A stretch of 64,000 nucleotides of DNA. Source: Strigamia acuminata. Taxonomy: Eukaryota; Arthropoda; Chilopoda; Geophilomorpha; Linotaeniidae. The DNA lies in NCBI GenBank assembly GCA_949358305.1, contig OX442314.1, positions 52,335,162 to 52,399,161 of the forward strand, given 5' to 3'. A model generated the notes under the pieces. The model made no database searches. It was not told the origin of the DNA and was given only the letters and a program-made list of their open reading frames with translations. Shown in pieces: positions 25,214 to 37,900 of the stretch. Both the position numbers and the translations under genes were made by a program. Every line of letters begins with the position of its first letter. Positions within the stretch are counted from its first letter, which is position 1.

Positions 25214-25421
25214 ACAGGGTGAGTCAAAAGTCTGTTCCCCTCAAATATTTCCTGAGCAATTGCATCTAGGCCAACTTGATGAAGCGATTGTATAAGAAGT
25301 TGGGTGAGAGCAATCTAATGATGTCATCAAATTTGACTTTGGAGGCCATTTTCAAGGTCATTCACTGGCTAACTTCTAAACCAATGACGTTAGAGCAAAA
25401 AGGTCAATTACAAAGTTGTAG
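25214..25421 (+). mobile_element. Fragment of one arm of the MITE family found at 54697-55456
   Basis: Begins CAGGGTGAGTCAAAAGTCTG after TA and parallels the 54697 MITE through GGGG/AGAGCAATCT and TTCAAGGTCATT. Its partner arm is missing. Confidence 0.6.
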
Positions 25422-25640
25422 ACGCCAAATTTATCTTCCTTTACCTTTAAGAGAACGGTATTTTCGCACATTACATTATCCCCCTGTTGTAGGACACATG
25501 GGCAGAGAAAAAACATTGCATAGATTAAAGTGCGGGTTTACTGGCCAAAAATACGCAAGGACGTTCAAACTTGGATTCAAGTGTGTGAAGCCTGTCAACG
25601 TGCAAAGCCCCTCAATCGATTGTCCTATGGTAAAATGATT
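25419..25640 (+). pseudogene. Gypsy integrase fragment (zinc-finger region), frameshifted
   Basis: Translates to an H2C2 integrase N-terminal domain, with RERYFRTLHYPP and GHMGREKTLHRLK recognisable. The expected WP-K and C..C parts shift frame. Only about 70 residues remain, with no reverse transcriptase or LTR nearby, so this is element debris. Confidence 0.65.
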
Positions 25641-25752
25641 ATGCGATAGTTCAGATTTTACTTAGATTATTTAAGCACTCGCTAAACTTAGCTTTCTCCG
25701 TGGTCGGCGCAATCTCCACTGCCCCCTATCTCCAAACTCGGTCGGCGCACAA

Positions 25753-25788
25753 GTCCACAGATTAGAGGAATTCCTCTAATCTGTGGAC
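25753..25788. repeat. 36-bp perfect palindrome just upstream of the PP2A-A start codon
   Basis: GTCCACAGATTAGAGGAA is followed at once by its exact reverse complement (18 + 18 bp, no spacer). It ends 17 bp before the ATG, in the presumed 5'UTR or core promoter. Confidence 0.9.
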
Positions 25789-25805
25789 AGACGAACGAGA
25801 GAAAA

Positions 25806-26329
<524 letters not shown>

Positions 26330-27746
26330 GTATTACGAATTTAAAAGAAATTAACGTGATAAAGATAATATCACTCGTGATTTTGTCGTTATTACGAACG
26401 GGAAATTTATTTTGAAGCGTTAGATTTGCTCGGTTTACGTGAAAAATGAAATGTTTTTAAATTTCCAATCAGTTTTTACGTTTTAAGGGTATGTACACAT
26501 TTTTAATATTGTTAATTGATTGTACCTGTTTTGTTCGATTCCTCCTTCCATATCAAATGATATTGTACCCCGTGCCCCGTGATATTCGTATTGTATAAAC
26601 CCATAACCAAAACTAAACTTGTACCAGCAAGATGGAAAATTTTTCATTTTCTTATTTTGTTTCTCTGACGCCATATTGAATTTTGCCAATTGTTACATCT
26701 TGATTCAATTTTAAACTGTATTATTCTATGTTTAGTGTATTTATTAATAAGTTTTCATTATTCTGTGATATTAGTTTATACTATTCATGTATTTTTATGT
26801 AGTCTTAATTTTGAATTTGTTCCAATTGAAGCTGTGTGTATTCTGATCGGTTGTTCTCAATTTCTAGTGAGAGATTCTCATTCTTTAGTGTTTTAAACTG
26901 TTTTTCAAGCAACATGGTTACCATTGCATTTATTGTTCTCTGAATTCTAGTGATTTCATTGATGTATTTCATTTCCTTTAGTGCTGCTTTTATGATTTGC
27001 CAAGCTTAATGTAATATCCTAATGTAATATCCTAATGTAATATCCTAATGTAATATCCGTAATGTTCCTCTGTCGCTTGGCACTATTTAGTGCTAAGTTG
27101 TTATTTTTTCAGTTTGCTTGCTTTGCTGATGCGAGTATATTGTTAATGCACATGTACTCCTTTTGTTAACCAGTCTCAATTCAGTTCTTCATAAATCATT
27201 GAAGAATAAAGTTCATGTTTTTTTTTTATCCTCGGTTACCAGTAGAAAAGTCCTAGTTATCTCTCAAGTTTTACAATGCCGTCACTGTTCGGAAGATGAA
27301 CAAGACAAGAAGAAAGAGAACAATGACGAAGAGTTGGTCACAGTCGACAACACCACCGCCACTCATGTTTTAGTGGTTGAGCGCGATAACACGTTCACCA
27401 CTGCCCACCCCCGAGTTGTTCTTTGACGACAAAGCAGAATTTTTAGTTGCTATGGAAGCATTCGAGAGCACGAGACCCGATCTGTCTGGAGACCAAAGAC
27501 AGGTGTAAATGACACTAAATCTAATGCCAAGAAAAGTGGATTGTTATGGCAACTGTAGTGGATCACGATTTGAATTCCATCATTTATCCTTACTCTTTAA
27601 CCATACAATGATCTCATGTCATTAACAATTAATGATTGTGAAGATATTGTAACTCTCGACTCCAACCTTTGTTAAATAAATAACAAGAGCAGACGACGTT
27701 CTGAGCTAGACGAACGTAGTTGTCTTTCTTCCTTCCATCGAACATA
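26330..27746 (+). other. Gene-poor stretch after PP2A-A; 13-bp tandem repeat at 27009-27060
   Basis: Contains four copies of TAATGTAATATCC at 27009-27060. A short frame around 27250-27430 is rich in Asp, Glu and Lys, but I cannot relate it to any family. No PP2A-A exon is visible. Confidence 0.5.
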
Positions 27747-28084
27747 TACTTTCAGCATCTCGTCTATTTTCAAGTCTCAGTTTTTTGAGACCAGATCCGA
27801 AGGTCTCGAGACGAGATCTCGTACGAGACCGAGACAACAACACAACCATAAAGAAACAACTAAAAACAATAAAAAACAATTAAAAACATTGAAAAACAAC
27901 TAAACACAATGAAAAACAATAAAAAACAATAAAAAAAAAACGTACAAATCACGTTACAACTCGTAATGTGAGTTGTACGTTTCTAGTGTATCTTGTTTTG
28001 ACGAGACCGAGACCGAGATCTCGAAGTGAAAAAGGTACGAGATCTCAGAGACCGAGATCTCGAGACGAGCGAGATCTGAAAGTA
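27747..28084. mobile_element. MITE flanked by TA, with ATCTCG-rich inverted ends
   Basis: TACTTTCAG at 27747 and its complement at 28084 are flanked by TA. Subterminal regions on both sides are dense in GAGATCTCG/GAGACCGAGA. The centre holds an (AAAAACAAT)n stretch and a small hairpin around ACGTACAAATCACGTTACAAC. No coding sequence. Confidence 0.75.
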
Positions 28085-28489
28085 TACTCCAAACATGATC
28101 ATTCGGTTCGAAATTCAGAGTTTTTTATGTCCAGTACGTTTTGAACATAAAAATGGTATCCACGATGGGTTTCGCGAATCCGTACGTGATGATATTAGCA
28201 AGTTATAAAAAGACGTCCAGTTTCAAAAAAATCCAAAAATAGAAAAGAAGGTTGTATGATACGAAGAGTTGCTGGACATTAAGTTTTTGAAAGAATAAGC
28301 GAACTTATTTCCTATGACAATTTTGGAGTATGAATTGATGTTTTAAAGATTTGTTCTTGTTTTTTTTTGTTCGGCGGCGTGTCGTTGCTGATTGTCGTTT
28401 GTGGGGACGAGAAGCACAGCAAGTCTAGTTGGTGACGGTTGGACGAGCAAGCACACGTGAAATTTGATCACATCAATAATTAAAGAATT
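28085..28489 (+). other. Unassigned flank of the gag fragment
   Basis: No recognisable gene. The last 120 bp could be the untranslated leader of the gag fragment that starts at 28490. Confidence 0.3.
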
Positions 28490-29130
28490 ATGGCAACACA
28501 GTTATTATTGGTGATGCTACCCCCTTTTACTGGAACTAATTTACATGACTGGGAGTCATGGTTGGAAAGATTCCAGCAATTTATCATGTTGAATGATGTG
28601 ACTGACTCAAAAAAGGTTCCTCTTTTCCTTACGACAATAGGGCCGGCGCTGTATGAGATGTTGAAAAGATTGGTCTACCCAAAGGCGGAAACGACGTCCA
28701 CCCTTGCAGATTTAACGGCTGCCATTGAGACACACTTCCAAGCCCTGAAAACCCCGTATATGAATCGACAGAGACTTGGCGCCAAGATCAGAAAAGCTGG
28801 CGAGGGCGTGGAGAAGTTTGTCAATGATATGAGAACGCTGGCACAGAAGTGTGGATATATGTACAACCAATTATTGAGGTAGAGCGACCAGCAGGGGTAA
28901 TAACACCGGCGGAAGCGGTATTGCAGACATCAATGGGGAATCGAGAACACGGACGAGCAAGAGGTTTTATACCAAGACGTAAGAATCCACAGCCTAACTT
29001 TATTAATGGTCAGGGACGGGGACGTCCTGGACAGGCAAGAGGAAGAGGCGAATTAGCTTGGCGTCGAGACGGCACCCCCATTTCCTGTTATAGGTGTCGT
29101 GAGCAACATTTTGTGAGTAATTGCTCCTAG
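28490..29130 (+). pseudogene. Retrotransposon gag fragment with zinc knuckle
   Basis: The first frame (28490-28882) has the GTNLHDWESWLERFQQFI pattern of Gypsy gag capsids. A second frame (28849-29130) is Arg/Gly-rich and ends in a CYRC...H...NCS knuckle. The join is a frameshift near 28860. No protease or reverse transcriptase follows, so this is a truncated copy unrelated to elements A-C. Confidence 0.7.
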
Positions 29131-30039
29131 GAGACCTCGTATAATTCAAAGCCCTCACAAGACAAGAAACGCTTGCCAGACGTGACTCAGGATGTCAAAT
29201 TTACTCAGACACAATAACAGATAAAATTACAAAAAAAAAATCATGAAAATGTCTTGATCTTGGTTTTCGTTTTTGTATTTTTTGACTTTTTCATAATTTT
29301 ATTTGTTAAATATCATTTAAAATACTCCGAATGTCGCCGTCATTATGGATCACCATTTGATCACTTCAGAATCGACTGTTCTTTGTTTGGTTCTGTAATA
29401 AATAAATATTAACCTGATCGAATTTGTGGCTGTCTTAAACTGCTAAGAATCATAGAATAAATAATGAACATGTTTGTTTTTCATTTTTATTGTTTGTTTA
29501 AATGTTTACCAACTTGTCTAGACATTTTAGATGTTTAACGGCACTTGTGTGTACGTTTGAGTTGATGGTAAACATACTATTACTTCTACTGCTGTGCATT
29601 TCTGTAATAAATTGTCCTTTTTATGTCCTTTTTATGTCCTCTTTATATCATTTTTATGTCATTTTTATGTCATTTTTCAAGTCATTTTTTGTCTTTGTTA
29701 AACAAACCCAGCCAAGTGGAGCCGGCAAAGCAACTCGGTCGACGAAACGGCGTCGCCAGGACGACACTGACAAGCTGGCGTCGACAGAGTGAACTCAGTT
29801 CCAATATTTAACCTTTCATTTCAGAAACTCGGCCTGTTCAATTAGCATCTCAACAGTGAATTAACCCGGAATACTGCAAAGGTTAGCTTTCCTCTAAACT
29901 TAAAACTTAGGCCTATTTGCAATCGCTTGCCTTAAAAATTACTTCAAACACTAAAAATGGTCAAAATCTTATCACAAAACTCCTCAGACTGGTCACGGTA
30001 GTCGATACCATGGAAGTATTGCATGCTACCCTATATCTG
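29131..30039 (+). other. Gene-free stretch with TTTTTATGTCA microsatellite
   Basis: 29615-29690 repeats TTTTTATGTCA/C about seven times. A short Arg/Lys-rich frame overlaps its end but has no supporting similarity. Nothing else recognised. Confidence 0.5.
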
Positions 30040-30460
30040 CAAATAGCGCACCTGTGCGCTATTTGCAAAAAAATATTTTTGCCCGCGCGCTATTTGAGGT
30101 CCGCGCGCTATTTAAGGCCTGCGGTTTATTCCAAATTGGAAAAAAGCATCAGCCAATTGGCGACGAAAATCACCAAAACAGTGTGATAAATGAAACGTTT
30201 TGCATGTGTTTCGGTAATTTCTACTGAAACATATGCAAAACGTTCCATTTATCATCTTTTTTCGGCACATTTCAAAAATTTTCGGCCTACAATTGGAAAG
30301 TTTCCGAGACGTAACAATAATTATGGTACGTTTCGGAAACGTAACAATTGGCCCCGGGCGCTAAACAAGGCCCGCGCCTTATTTGTAAAATAAAGTTTGG
30401 CCCCGCGTGTTAATTAAGGTCCGCGGACTATTAAAGGCCCGCGTAGTAATCGACAATATA
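30040..30460. mobile_element. GCGC-motif repeat element (third copy of this style)
   Basis: Repeated CCGCGCGCTATTTGAGG, GGGCGCTAAACAAGG and GCGCCTTATTTG words in AT-rich DNA, with an inverted ACGTTTTGCATGTGTTTC pair around 30193-30245. Same motif style as 4490-5390 and 20521-20816. Boundaries are uncertain. Confidence 0.5.
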
Positions 30461-30663
30461 CGGTATATACCCCTATTTTCATTTTTAAACTAACCCATCT
30501 TTATTTTTCCATCTTTATTTATTTTTCATCATATTTGATTCCGATGATTCATTCCTTTAAATGCATGCGCAAATAAATCTTTGCGCATGTCATTATTTTC
30601 AACAATTGACCTATTCTTTCTACCTTCACCCCAGATCACAGTTGATTAGGCCAATCACCATGT

Positions 30664-31750
30664 TGCGGCGATCCGGGTTTTTACTTATTAAATTATGTAA
30701 ATTTAACAAGCAATCGTCGGTGAGATGCCGTACAGGACTTCTACTCTGTGGCTAAATGGTTGTCTAGGGGAATGATTTTTACACGGAGAGTAAAAGGAAA
30801 AATTAGATTGTTTTAATCGTTCTAAATACACTTGATGTATGCAAAGGGGAAATAATAATAATAATGTAATGACTGGGTCGATCTGGCTTCTCTTTGTACT
30901 TGGACACTCACAGTTGACCGTTGGCTCCAAAATGGCGTCGACGGCGTCGTATGAGCGCGGGATTTTAGCGGAGTAAACTCAACGCTAAAATACGCCTCTA
31001 AATATTCTAAAATCCTCGCGGAGCAAGCTCAACACGAGAATACGTCTCACACACAGCGGTTTGATTATTACGGAGCAAGCTCGACGTAACAATCGGTCTT
31101 TACACAAATCGCTTTGTGGAGTTAAACTCGACACAAAGCCTTCAAACTAACAGAGTAAACTCGATGTTAGTTCCACACAGAAATGGCTTAAATTACGTGT
31201 AGTAATTCAAGCTAGAAAGTTGCTATTCCGTACAGTGGGTACAGACCAGCGATGAAACTCAATTCGTCCAAGAATCACAGATCACACTTTGCAGTTTTGG
31301 CAGAAGTTTGACACGGTTGTGAACAGTTTGGAGGTGGAATCAAGAGTGCGGGAAGAGTGGGCCAAAACCGTTTGGCTCACTTCTAAATCTGCTCAGAAAA
31401 GCTGCGCAGATGACGAGTTGCACAAAGATCACACACGGCCGCCTTCGGGTCGTGTGCAACAATTGAGCCGGGCACGCGCGAGGGGAAGGGATGCTCCGCC
31501 CAGGCACACGCCTAGCAGCATCATCAAAGCAATGCACGCTGCAGCGCGATTGGTTGACGCTGTTGCTGGGCCAAAACTTGCTGCAAAACACAATATTATT
31601 TGGGTAAAATTGTGTCTTGTTTTATATTTTATTAATGTATGTTTTATTTCAATTTACATTGAAACAAAACATATAAGCTTGTTGAATATGTTTATAAGAC
31701 AATTTGGAAATATGGTGCGCACTCAAATAGGAATATTTGAGGTCACCACA
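30664..31750 (-). repeat. 3' LTR of element B, with five-hairpin array
   Basis: Starts TGTGGTGACC in sense orientation. 30962-31172 holds five consecutive hairpins with a shared loop (see findings). Both LTRs also carry an antisense open frame of 155-171 codons, which I regard as chance. Confidence 0.93.
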
Positions 31751-31768
31751 CTTCCCCCCCCTTTTAAG
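31751..31768 (-). promoter_or_regulatory. Polypurine tract of element B
   Basis: On the minus strand AAAAGGGGGGGGAAG directly precedes the 3' LTR. Confidence 0.8.
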
Positions 31769-31924
31769 AAAGAATCTTATTCTTTTCCAAAAAGAGACAG
31801 GTAAGTATAGGAATAAATACACAAGGTTTCAAAGTAAAATGGAACAGGATATATATTTATTCTTTTTTATTACAGTGTAAAAATAAAAAAGGAATTATTT
31901 TTAATGAACGGGCGTGTTCCCTAA

Positions 31925-34760
31925 TTATTTAGGCAACATGTCCGTCGAATGATCGTTTGGATCTTTGTGCTCTGTGACGGTGCACAAAGGTCGGCCGGCG
32001 TTTGGTCCTGACCGGAAGCCAGGGTTGATGTGGAGCCACACTTGCTTGATGCGGTCCACACCATCCCTTCGTCCAAAACCCATCTCGAAATACTCCTGCG
32101 GGTCTTGAGGCGTAATTCGAGCGAACACCAGGCGTTGATGCAGGATCCACGGCTGTTGTTCCTTGATGTGGTTTTCCAGCCACGCGAGGACTCGGTTGCA
32201 TAAATCCTCGCTGTTCTGGAGAATCGTTTTCGTCGCGCTCGTTATGTAGCAAAAGGCGTATAATGAGCGCAAACGTTGATAGGCGGTGAGGTAGGTGGCC
32301 ATCTTTGATCCCCTATCTCTCGGCGGCGAATCCTTTGGAGGAGGCGGCGGTGGTGGCGACTTCTTGCAGATCGAGAGGGATCTGGATCTGCGCGAAGCCG
32401 GGGTGCGCGTCTTTGGTCTGGCACCGCTGGCCACAGGCACGACGAACTCGCGATCGTCGCTGTCGAGCCACTCCATTGGAGACGAGATGTCGCAACTCGG
32501 TGCCTCGGTTGCACGGGAAACACTCGACGTTGCCGTAATGGCAGCGTGGAGTGGAGCTGCGGATGACGGTGGTGCGCCAGCGGGACGGGCGGTGGCTCGT
32601 TCCGTTGCGCGCTGCTGCTTTAGTGTAGCCCATTCCTGCCGTAGTCGAATGGCGGATCCAGCCGGAGTTTCGCCAGTCGCCTCGGCTTGTTGCGTCAATT
32701 CGGCGAGCATCGTTGGAGGATCGGGGCGAACTGACTCCCAATCGTCCAGCAAGGCTCGTGGAAGCCCTAACGGCACGGTCCACAATCGAGTGGCGGCCGC
32801 CAGAGCAATCTGTGGGTCGGGAAAGACTCCTTGGAACAGGATTCGAAGAAGTCCCTCCGACAACTTCCTGTTCATCTTCTGCAGCGTCCGTTGCAGTTGC
32901 TTGTCGGACTTGCACGACGCAAGCTCTCGGGCAAGCCATTGCCATTCCTTCTCACCTTCGCGGATCTGAGCGAGTTGGTATTCGTCCAGATGCGCGAGGT
33001 ACATCGCTTGGGCTGTCTCGGGAAACGATGAGAATCGCCTCCAGAGATCAGCGCACTCCTGTGCGGGAAATGGTTCTTGAGAGACGTATCCCTCAAAACG
33101 GATGACCGATGTCACGTGTGGCACGGGCACCGATGGGTCTGGTCGCATGTCGCTGGTGACTGGACAGCAAGCGAACGGCAAGGAGGTGTTGACGTCTCCT
33201 TGACCGGCTTGCAATGCGGCGATGCGTTGATCTTCCTTCGCTATCTCGTCCGACCAGTCGATCCGGCCGGAGGAGGAAGCGGTAAGCTGTGAAGCGTTGG
33301 ATCGTTCTTCACGCGACGAGAGTGAACTCCTCGTGGAAGATTGGCGCGATTGCACTCGAGGTCGGCTTCGGGATGTGGGTCTCGACACGGACTTCGAATG
33401 TCTTTTTGGCGGCGTCGGCTCGCGTCGGTGATGTGAGCGATGACGAGCCTTCTGGAGTGGAGGTAACCCTCCAATGGCGCCTTCCCCCGACGACTGTGTT
33501 GGGGAGGAGCGACGGCCACTGTAGGGCGACCTCGATGATCGTGACCTCGACGTGGAGCGCGGTGGCACCACGTGGATGGTGGAAGCGACCTGTACCCGGG
33601 GCTCAGGCTCTGGATACGGGTTTGGCACGAAATCAGCATGGAAACATCCGCCCATGGCTAGTTGATGCATCTCCGACTGGCATGTCGGCACCCAACGTTT
33701 CTTTCCGTCTGTGGTCACACGGAAGGATTCGTGGTAAAGGCGCACAACCTCGGCTTTGGTTTGGTCCAAGCGTTGGAAAATGTCCTCTAAAATCTGTCGA
33801 CGCTCCCACGCAGGAGCGTTGAAGTAACGGCGATGGTCTCGCGTTTCTTGATTGATCACTGTGAAGGCGAAGTCGAGCAACACGTTTCGCAGTGGTCCGA
33901 AGGTGTCGCGCTTCATTGCCCACTCGAGGGCGTCGCGATGACCGAATCCATCGATTAAATAAGCGATCCGAAACTTCGTTCCCCATCGCTTGTTTAAGGC
34001 CTTGGAGAATTTATGTCGGGCCGCCCAAAACGTCAGTCTCCCTTTGGACTTGATGATTTCTGGCGGCAATGCATGTCGCCAGACTCCAGGAGCGGTCGGA
34101 ACATCGGGGTGCAGTTCGAGATGCGTCTCCCGAAGCTGGATGATCTGTAAAATATTCGAAGAAATAATTAAAATCCATTCTTTCGTTAAAATTAATTATT
34201 TCCGAATTTCCAGTGAATAAAATCACGGGTGGGATTTCATTCGACAGTTTAGATTCATTAAATTTTTCAAAATATTTGAAAAATCGTGAAAAACGTTGTT
34301 TCCGACGGCTATGTTTCAGTGTTTGGAGCGTTACCATAGCAACGCCTCAAAAATGAGACACAGCGCCATCTGATGATAAAAATGGCGGCGCCTTCTTGCG
34401 AAGGCGTTACCAACGAACTTTTCGCTTTTTCCGAGTGAAAATGCACTTTTAATTACTTTTCATGACTGAAAGGTAATTTTATTTTAATTTATTTACCCGG
34501 TCGTGTCTCTGTGCACGAGTTTCGCCGTTTGGATCGGCGAATAGGCCTCCTCGAAGTTGTGGTCGGGGCGGCGTGACTGGCAAACGGGCAGCAGCGTCGG
34601 CCAGAGCGGCTTGAGCTTCGGCGGACGCTTCGGCGGACTCTTCGGTGACATCCACGGATGCATTCGAAGTGTTTGCGGAACCAAGCAGCGTCGAATTTGT
34701 TTCTAATTCGAGGCTGTTGGCGCCGGCTTCGCTTCCTTCTTTCGGTTCCTCTCCTTCCAT
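31925..34760 (-). CDS. ORF3 of element B, two coding exons, 827 aa, unknown function
   Basis: Not recognised. Exon 1 is 34760-34497 (88 codons, ATG start, acidic and Ala/Glu-rich). A 352-bp intron has donor GTAAAT and acceptor TTTTACAG. Exon 2 is 34144-31925. Both junctions are phase 0, and the sum is 2484 nt ending in TAA. A further acceptor (GGATTAG) lies just upstream of the ATG, so the message is probably spliced from the element's leader. The exon 2 product has an N-terminal region with WAARHKFSKALNKRWG, then an SR-rich segment (about residues 275-385), then a helical region rich in Gln, Arg and Glu, a poly-Pro stretch (KKSPPPPPPPK) and a C-terminal domain with LENHIKEQ. No signal peptide or transmembrane helix, so not env-like. 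Confidence 0.65.
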
Positions 34761-34968
34761 TTGAACGACTAATCCAAATGGAAAAGAAAAAACGAAAATT
34801 AATTTATTAGTTTTTCTTTGGAAAATTCCAAAGAAAAAACTACTTACAATTGAAGATTCGGGAGAATTTATCCAACGGTTTCTCTTTTGGTTTTGGGGAT
34901 GAGCACTTAGCACACGTGTGAGATCGAAGTGAACTCAGACGCGAAGTGATCAGTTCAAATACCGGAAG

Positions 34969-37900
34969 TTACGTTTGGGTAACGTCGCTGTTAGTGACGT
35001 CATCCAATCTTACTGTTTGATTGGTTTGAGTATGTCTTGGGGAATTGCTCCTTACGTCATACGGCTGATCCCTGGATCTCGAGGTTATCGAGGGGAGAAG
35101 ACACATGTTGTTTTTTCCTCTCGGTTTACGAGTCCGAAGATTATATCTCTTTGTCGGCGAGGGATTTATTGTATTTAAATCGCCGTCTTCATTGTCATCG
35201 GAGACTGAGTCAGATGAGTCTTTTATTTCAGATGTTTTTTGTTTCTTTTCTAAAAACACCTTTTTATTTAATTTTTTAGCAATTTCAAGTTTTTTGAAAC
35301 TGTCACGAAGTTCAACGTCGTTATTCACGAGGTCTGACTCCATTTGTGGTTTGGATGAATTATCGACAGGTATTTTCTTTAATTCATCGTCATCTAACGT
35401 ATTAATTATATTTTCAGTTTTTTGACCGACTTCTTCGCCTTCTAACCATACTTCCTGGTCGAAACTCGGGAAATACGGAGTTAATTCTGACGAATGGACA
35501 GCTGGAAATATTTCGTTATTCTCTAGCTTTCTCAATTCTACCGAACCTCCCTGTAATACTTTGGTTATTACATAAGGTCCTGTTCTTTTATCAGCGATGC
35601 CAGCTGCAATGCCGCGGGCAGCGCTCGACAAAACATGAGAATCTCTCCAAACTAAATCGTTTAATTTAAAATTGGAGAACTTCTCACCTTCTTTTTTAAG
35701 ATTAACTCGTCTACGCAAATCTAGCACGTGTGACATCATGTGCTGATATGTTTCGGCGATAACGGCTTCTAATTTTTGCACGTATAAATGTGGGTTTTTT
35801 GGATCTACGACCAAAATTCCTTCAGGTATTCTTGGATCCCAAGGTACTCTGAGTTCGCGAAAAAAGTTAAGAAATGCGGGAGAGAAGTCTCTTCCTCTCG
35901 TCACCGTAGTTCTCAAACTAAATGCAAATTCACGCAAATATTCGTCCCATTTGGAATGAACAGATGAATAAATTGCAACCAAATATTTGATGTCACGGTT
36001 AACCCTTTCAACCGGGTTAGCTTGTGGGTGATACGTTGAAGTTGGTGTTGGAACCATCTTGAACTTTTCACAAAATTTTTTAAAGACTTGGGCACGAAAT
36101 TGCGGGCCGTTGTCAGAAATAATTTTACGAGGGAATCCCATGCTCATGGAAAGGTGATAAATGCAATTTGCTACTTTTCCAGCAGTGGGGTTACACATTG
36201 GATATAATTCTGGCCAATGAGTTGCCACGTCAAGTATGACTAAAATATGTGTGTTGTTTTTGCGTGTCCGAGGTTTCGGGCCGGTCAAATCAACACTTAG
36301 ACAGTCAAATGGGCTGTAAGGACCCATTTGCGCTGCTTCAATTTGTCCTTTCGTTCGAGGTTTGCAAGCTTGACAACGCTCACAATGTCGAATGAATCTC
36401 GTAATGTCCGATTTCATGCCTTTCCAGGTATAAATTCGGCGTGCTCGATAAAGAGTCCTTGCAATTCCTGGGTGGCCAGAAAGTGGGTGGCCATGCATCA
36501 GCCAAATAATTTTATACTTCAATGTCTGAGGTACAAAAACTTTGAGTGCTCTCCCATCCTCCCCCAATTCATCAGACATTGTGGGATGAAATTGCATTAA
36601 TAAGTCATCTTCAATTAAGAAGGTGGTTGCGTGTTTTCTATATTGTTTCCTCTGGAGTCGCGTTGTGACGTCAGGCGGAAATTGATTACAATTTAAAAAA
36701 TTACGCATCAATTGGCAAACTTTATCTTCTTTTTGGGCCTTGATTATGTCTTCCCTTGTGGGGGGTTCACAATCAAGACGCTCTACAATTTTGGCGACAA
36801 ATGCTTTTATTAAAACATTTGACGAAGGAACTTGGAATTTCCTTGAAATTTGCGCTCTTATGACGTCATCTGATTCCTCAGAGGGGTCATAGATTTTAGT
36901 CCAATAGTTGACGAATTCGTGATCTTCCTTTTCCTCCAGCGTGGAGATAGGAAGTTCATGAAATTTTCCCATTTTCCAGTTTCGTTGTGGTGATGGACAG
37001 TAAGATAATAATTCATCATTATCTCCATCATCTTCAGGATTTTCCGGTTTGTCAATCGGTGATCTGGATAAAGCATCCGCTAAAACATTTAGTGGACCTT
37101 TAATATATTGTATTTCGAAAGAATAGCGCATTAACTCCATTTGCCAACGTGCCAACCTTCCGGCAGGTTCGTCTAACTGCATCAACCATTTTAATGCTTG
37201 ATGGTCAGTCCTAACTATAAATGTCGTAAATTCCAAATAATGTCGAAATTTACGTAATGCCCAGATTACCGCAAGGCATTCTAATTCTGTGGCGCTGTAA
37301 TTTATCTCAGCAGGTTGCAAACTTCTGCTGGCATAAACACAAGGCACTTCGATATTTTGATCATCGATTTCCCTCATTTGCATAAGCGCGGCGCCTAGTC
37401 CTTTCCTGCTGGCGTCGGTATGCACAATAAATGGTTCTGTCAAATCAGGCATGGCCATTGTCTCTGCATTCGTTAAAGCATCTTTTATTTGATCAAAAGC
37501 TTCTTGCTGAATTTCTGACCAAATAAATTCCACATCCTTTTTGAGTAAAGGACGTAGAGGTTCTGTCATGACTGCCAGATTTTTAAGTAATCGGTGAAAA
37601 AAGTTCACCATTCCCAAAAATCTCTGCAACTCTTTCAAATTTGAAGGAGCTGGCATTTCTTTAATAGCGGCGACTTTTTTAGGGTCGACACTAACTCCTT
37701 GAACACTTAACTTGTAACCTAGAAAAGTTAATTCTTTTCTGCCAAATTTCGATTTTTCTGGATGAACATGAAGATTTGCATTTTCAAGTTTAATCAGAAT
37801 TTCTTCCAGATGAATCATGTGTTCTTCAAAATTTTTTGATATAATAATTATATCATCGAGGTATGCCCATGCGAATTTTCGATAGGCGTCCCCCAAAATC

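Noticed and set aside
31289-31804. 171-codon frame in the element B LTR (155 codons in the other LTR)
   Set aside because: Antisense to the element, confined to the LTR and its flank, with no recognisable domain.
32295-33822. Several plus-strand frames of 70-220 codons opposite ORF3 of element B
   Set aside because: Shadows of a GC-rich coding exon on the minus strand.
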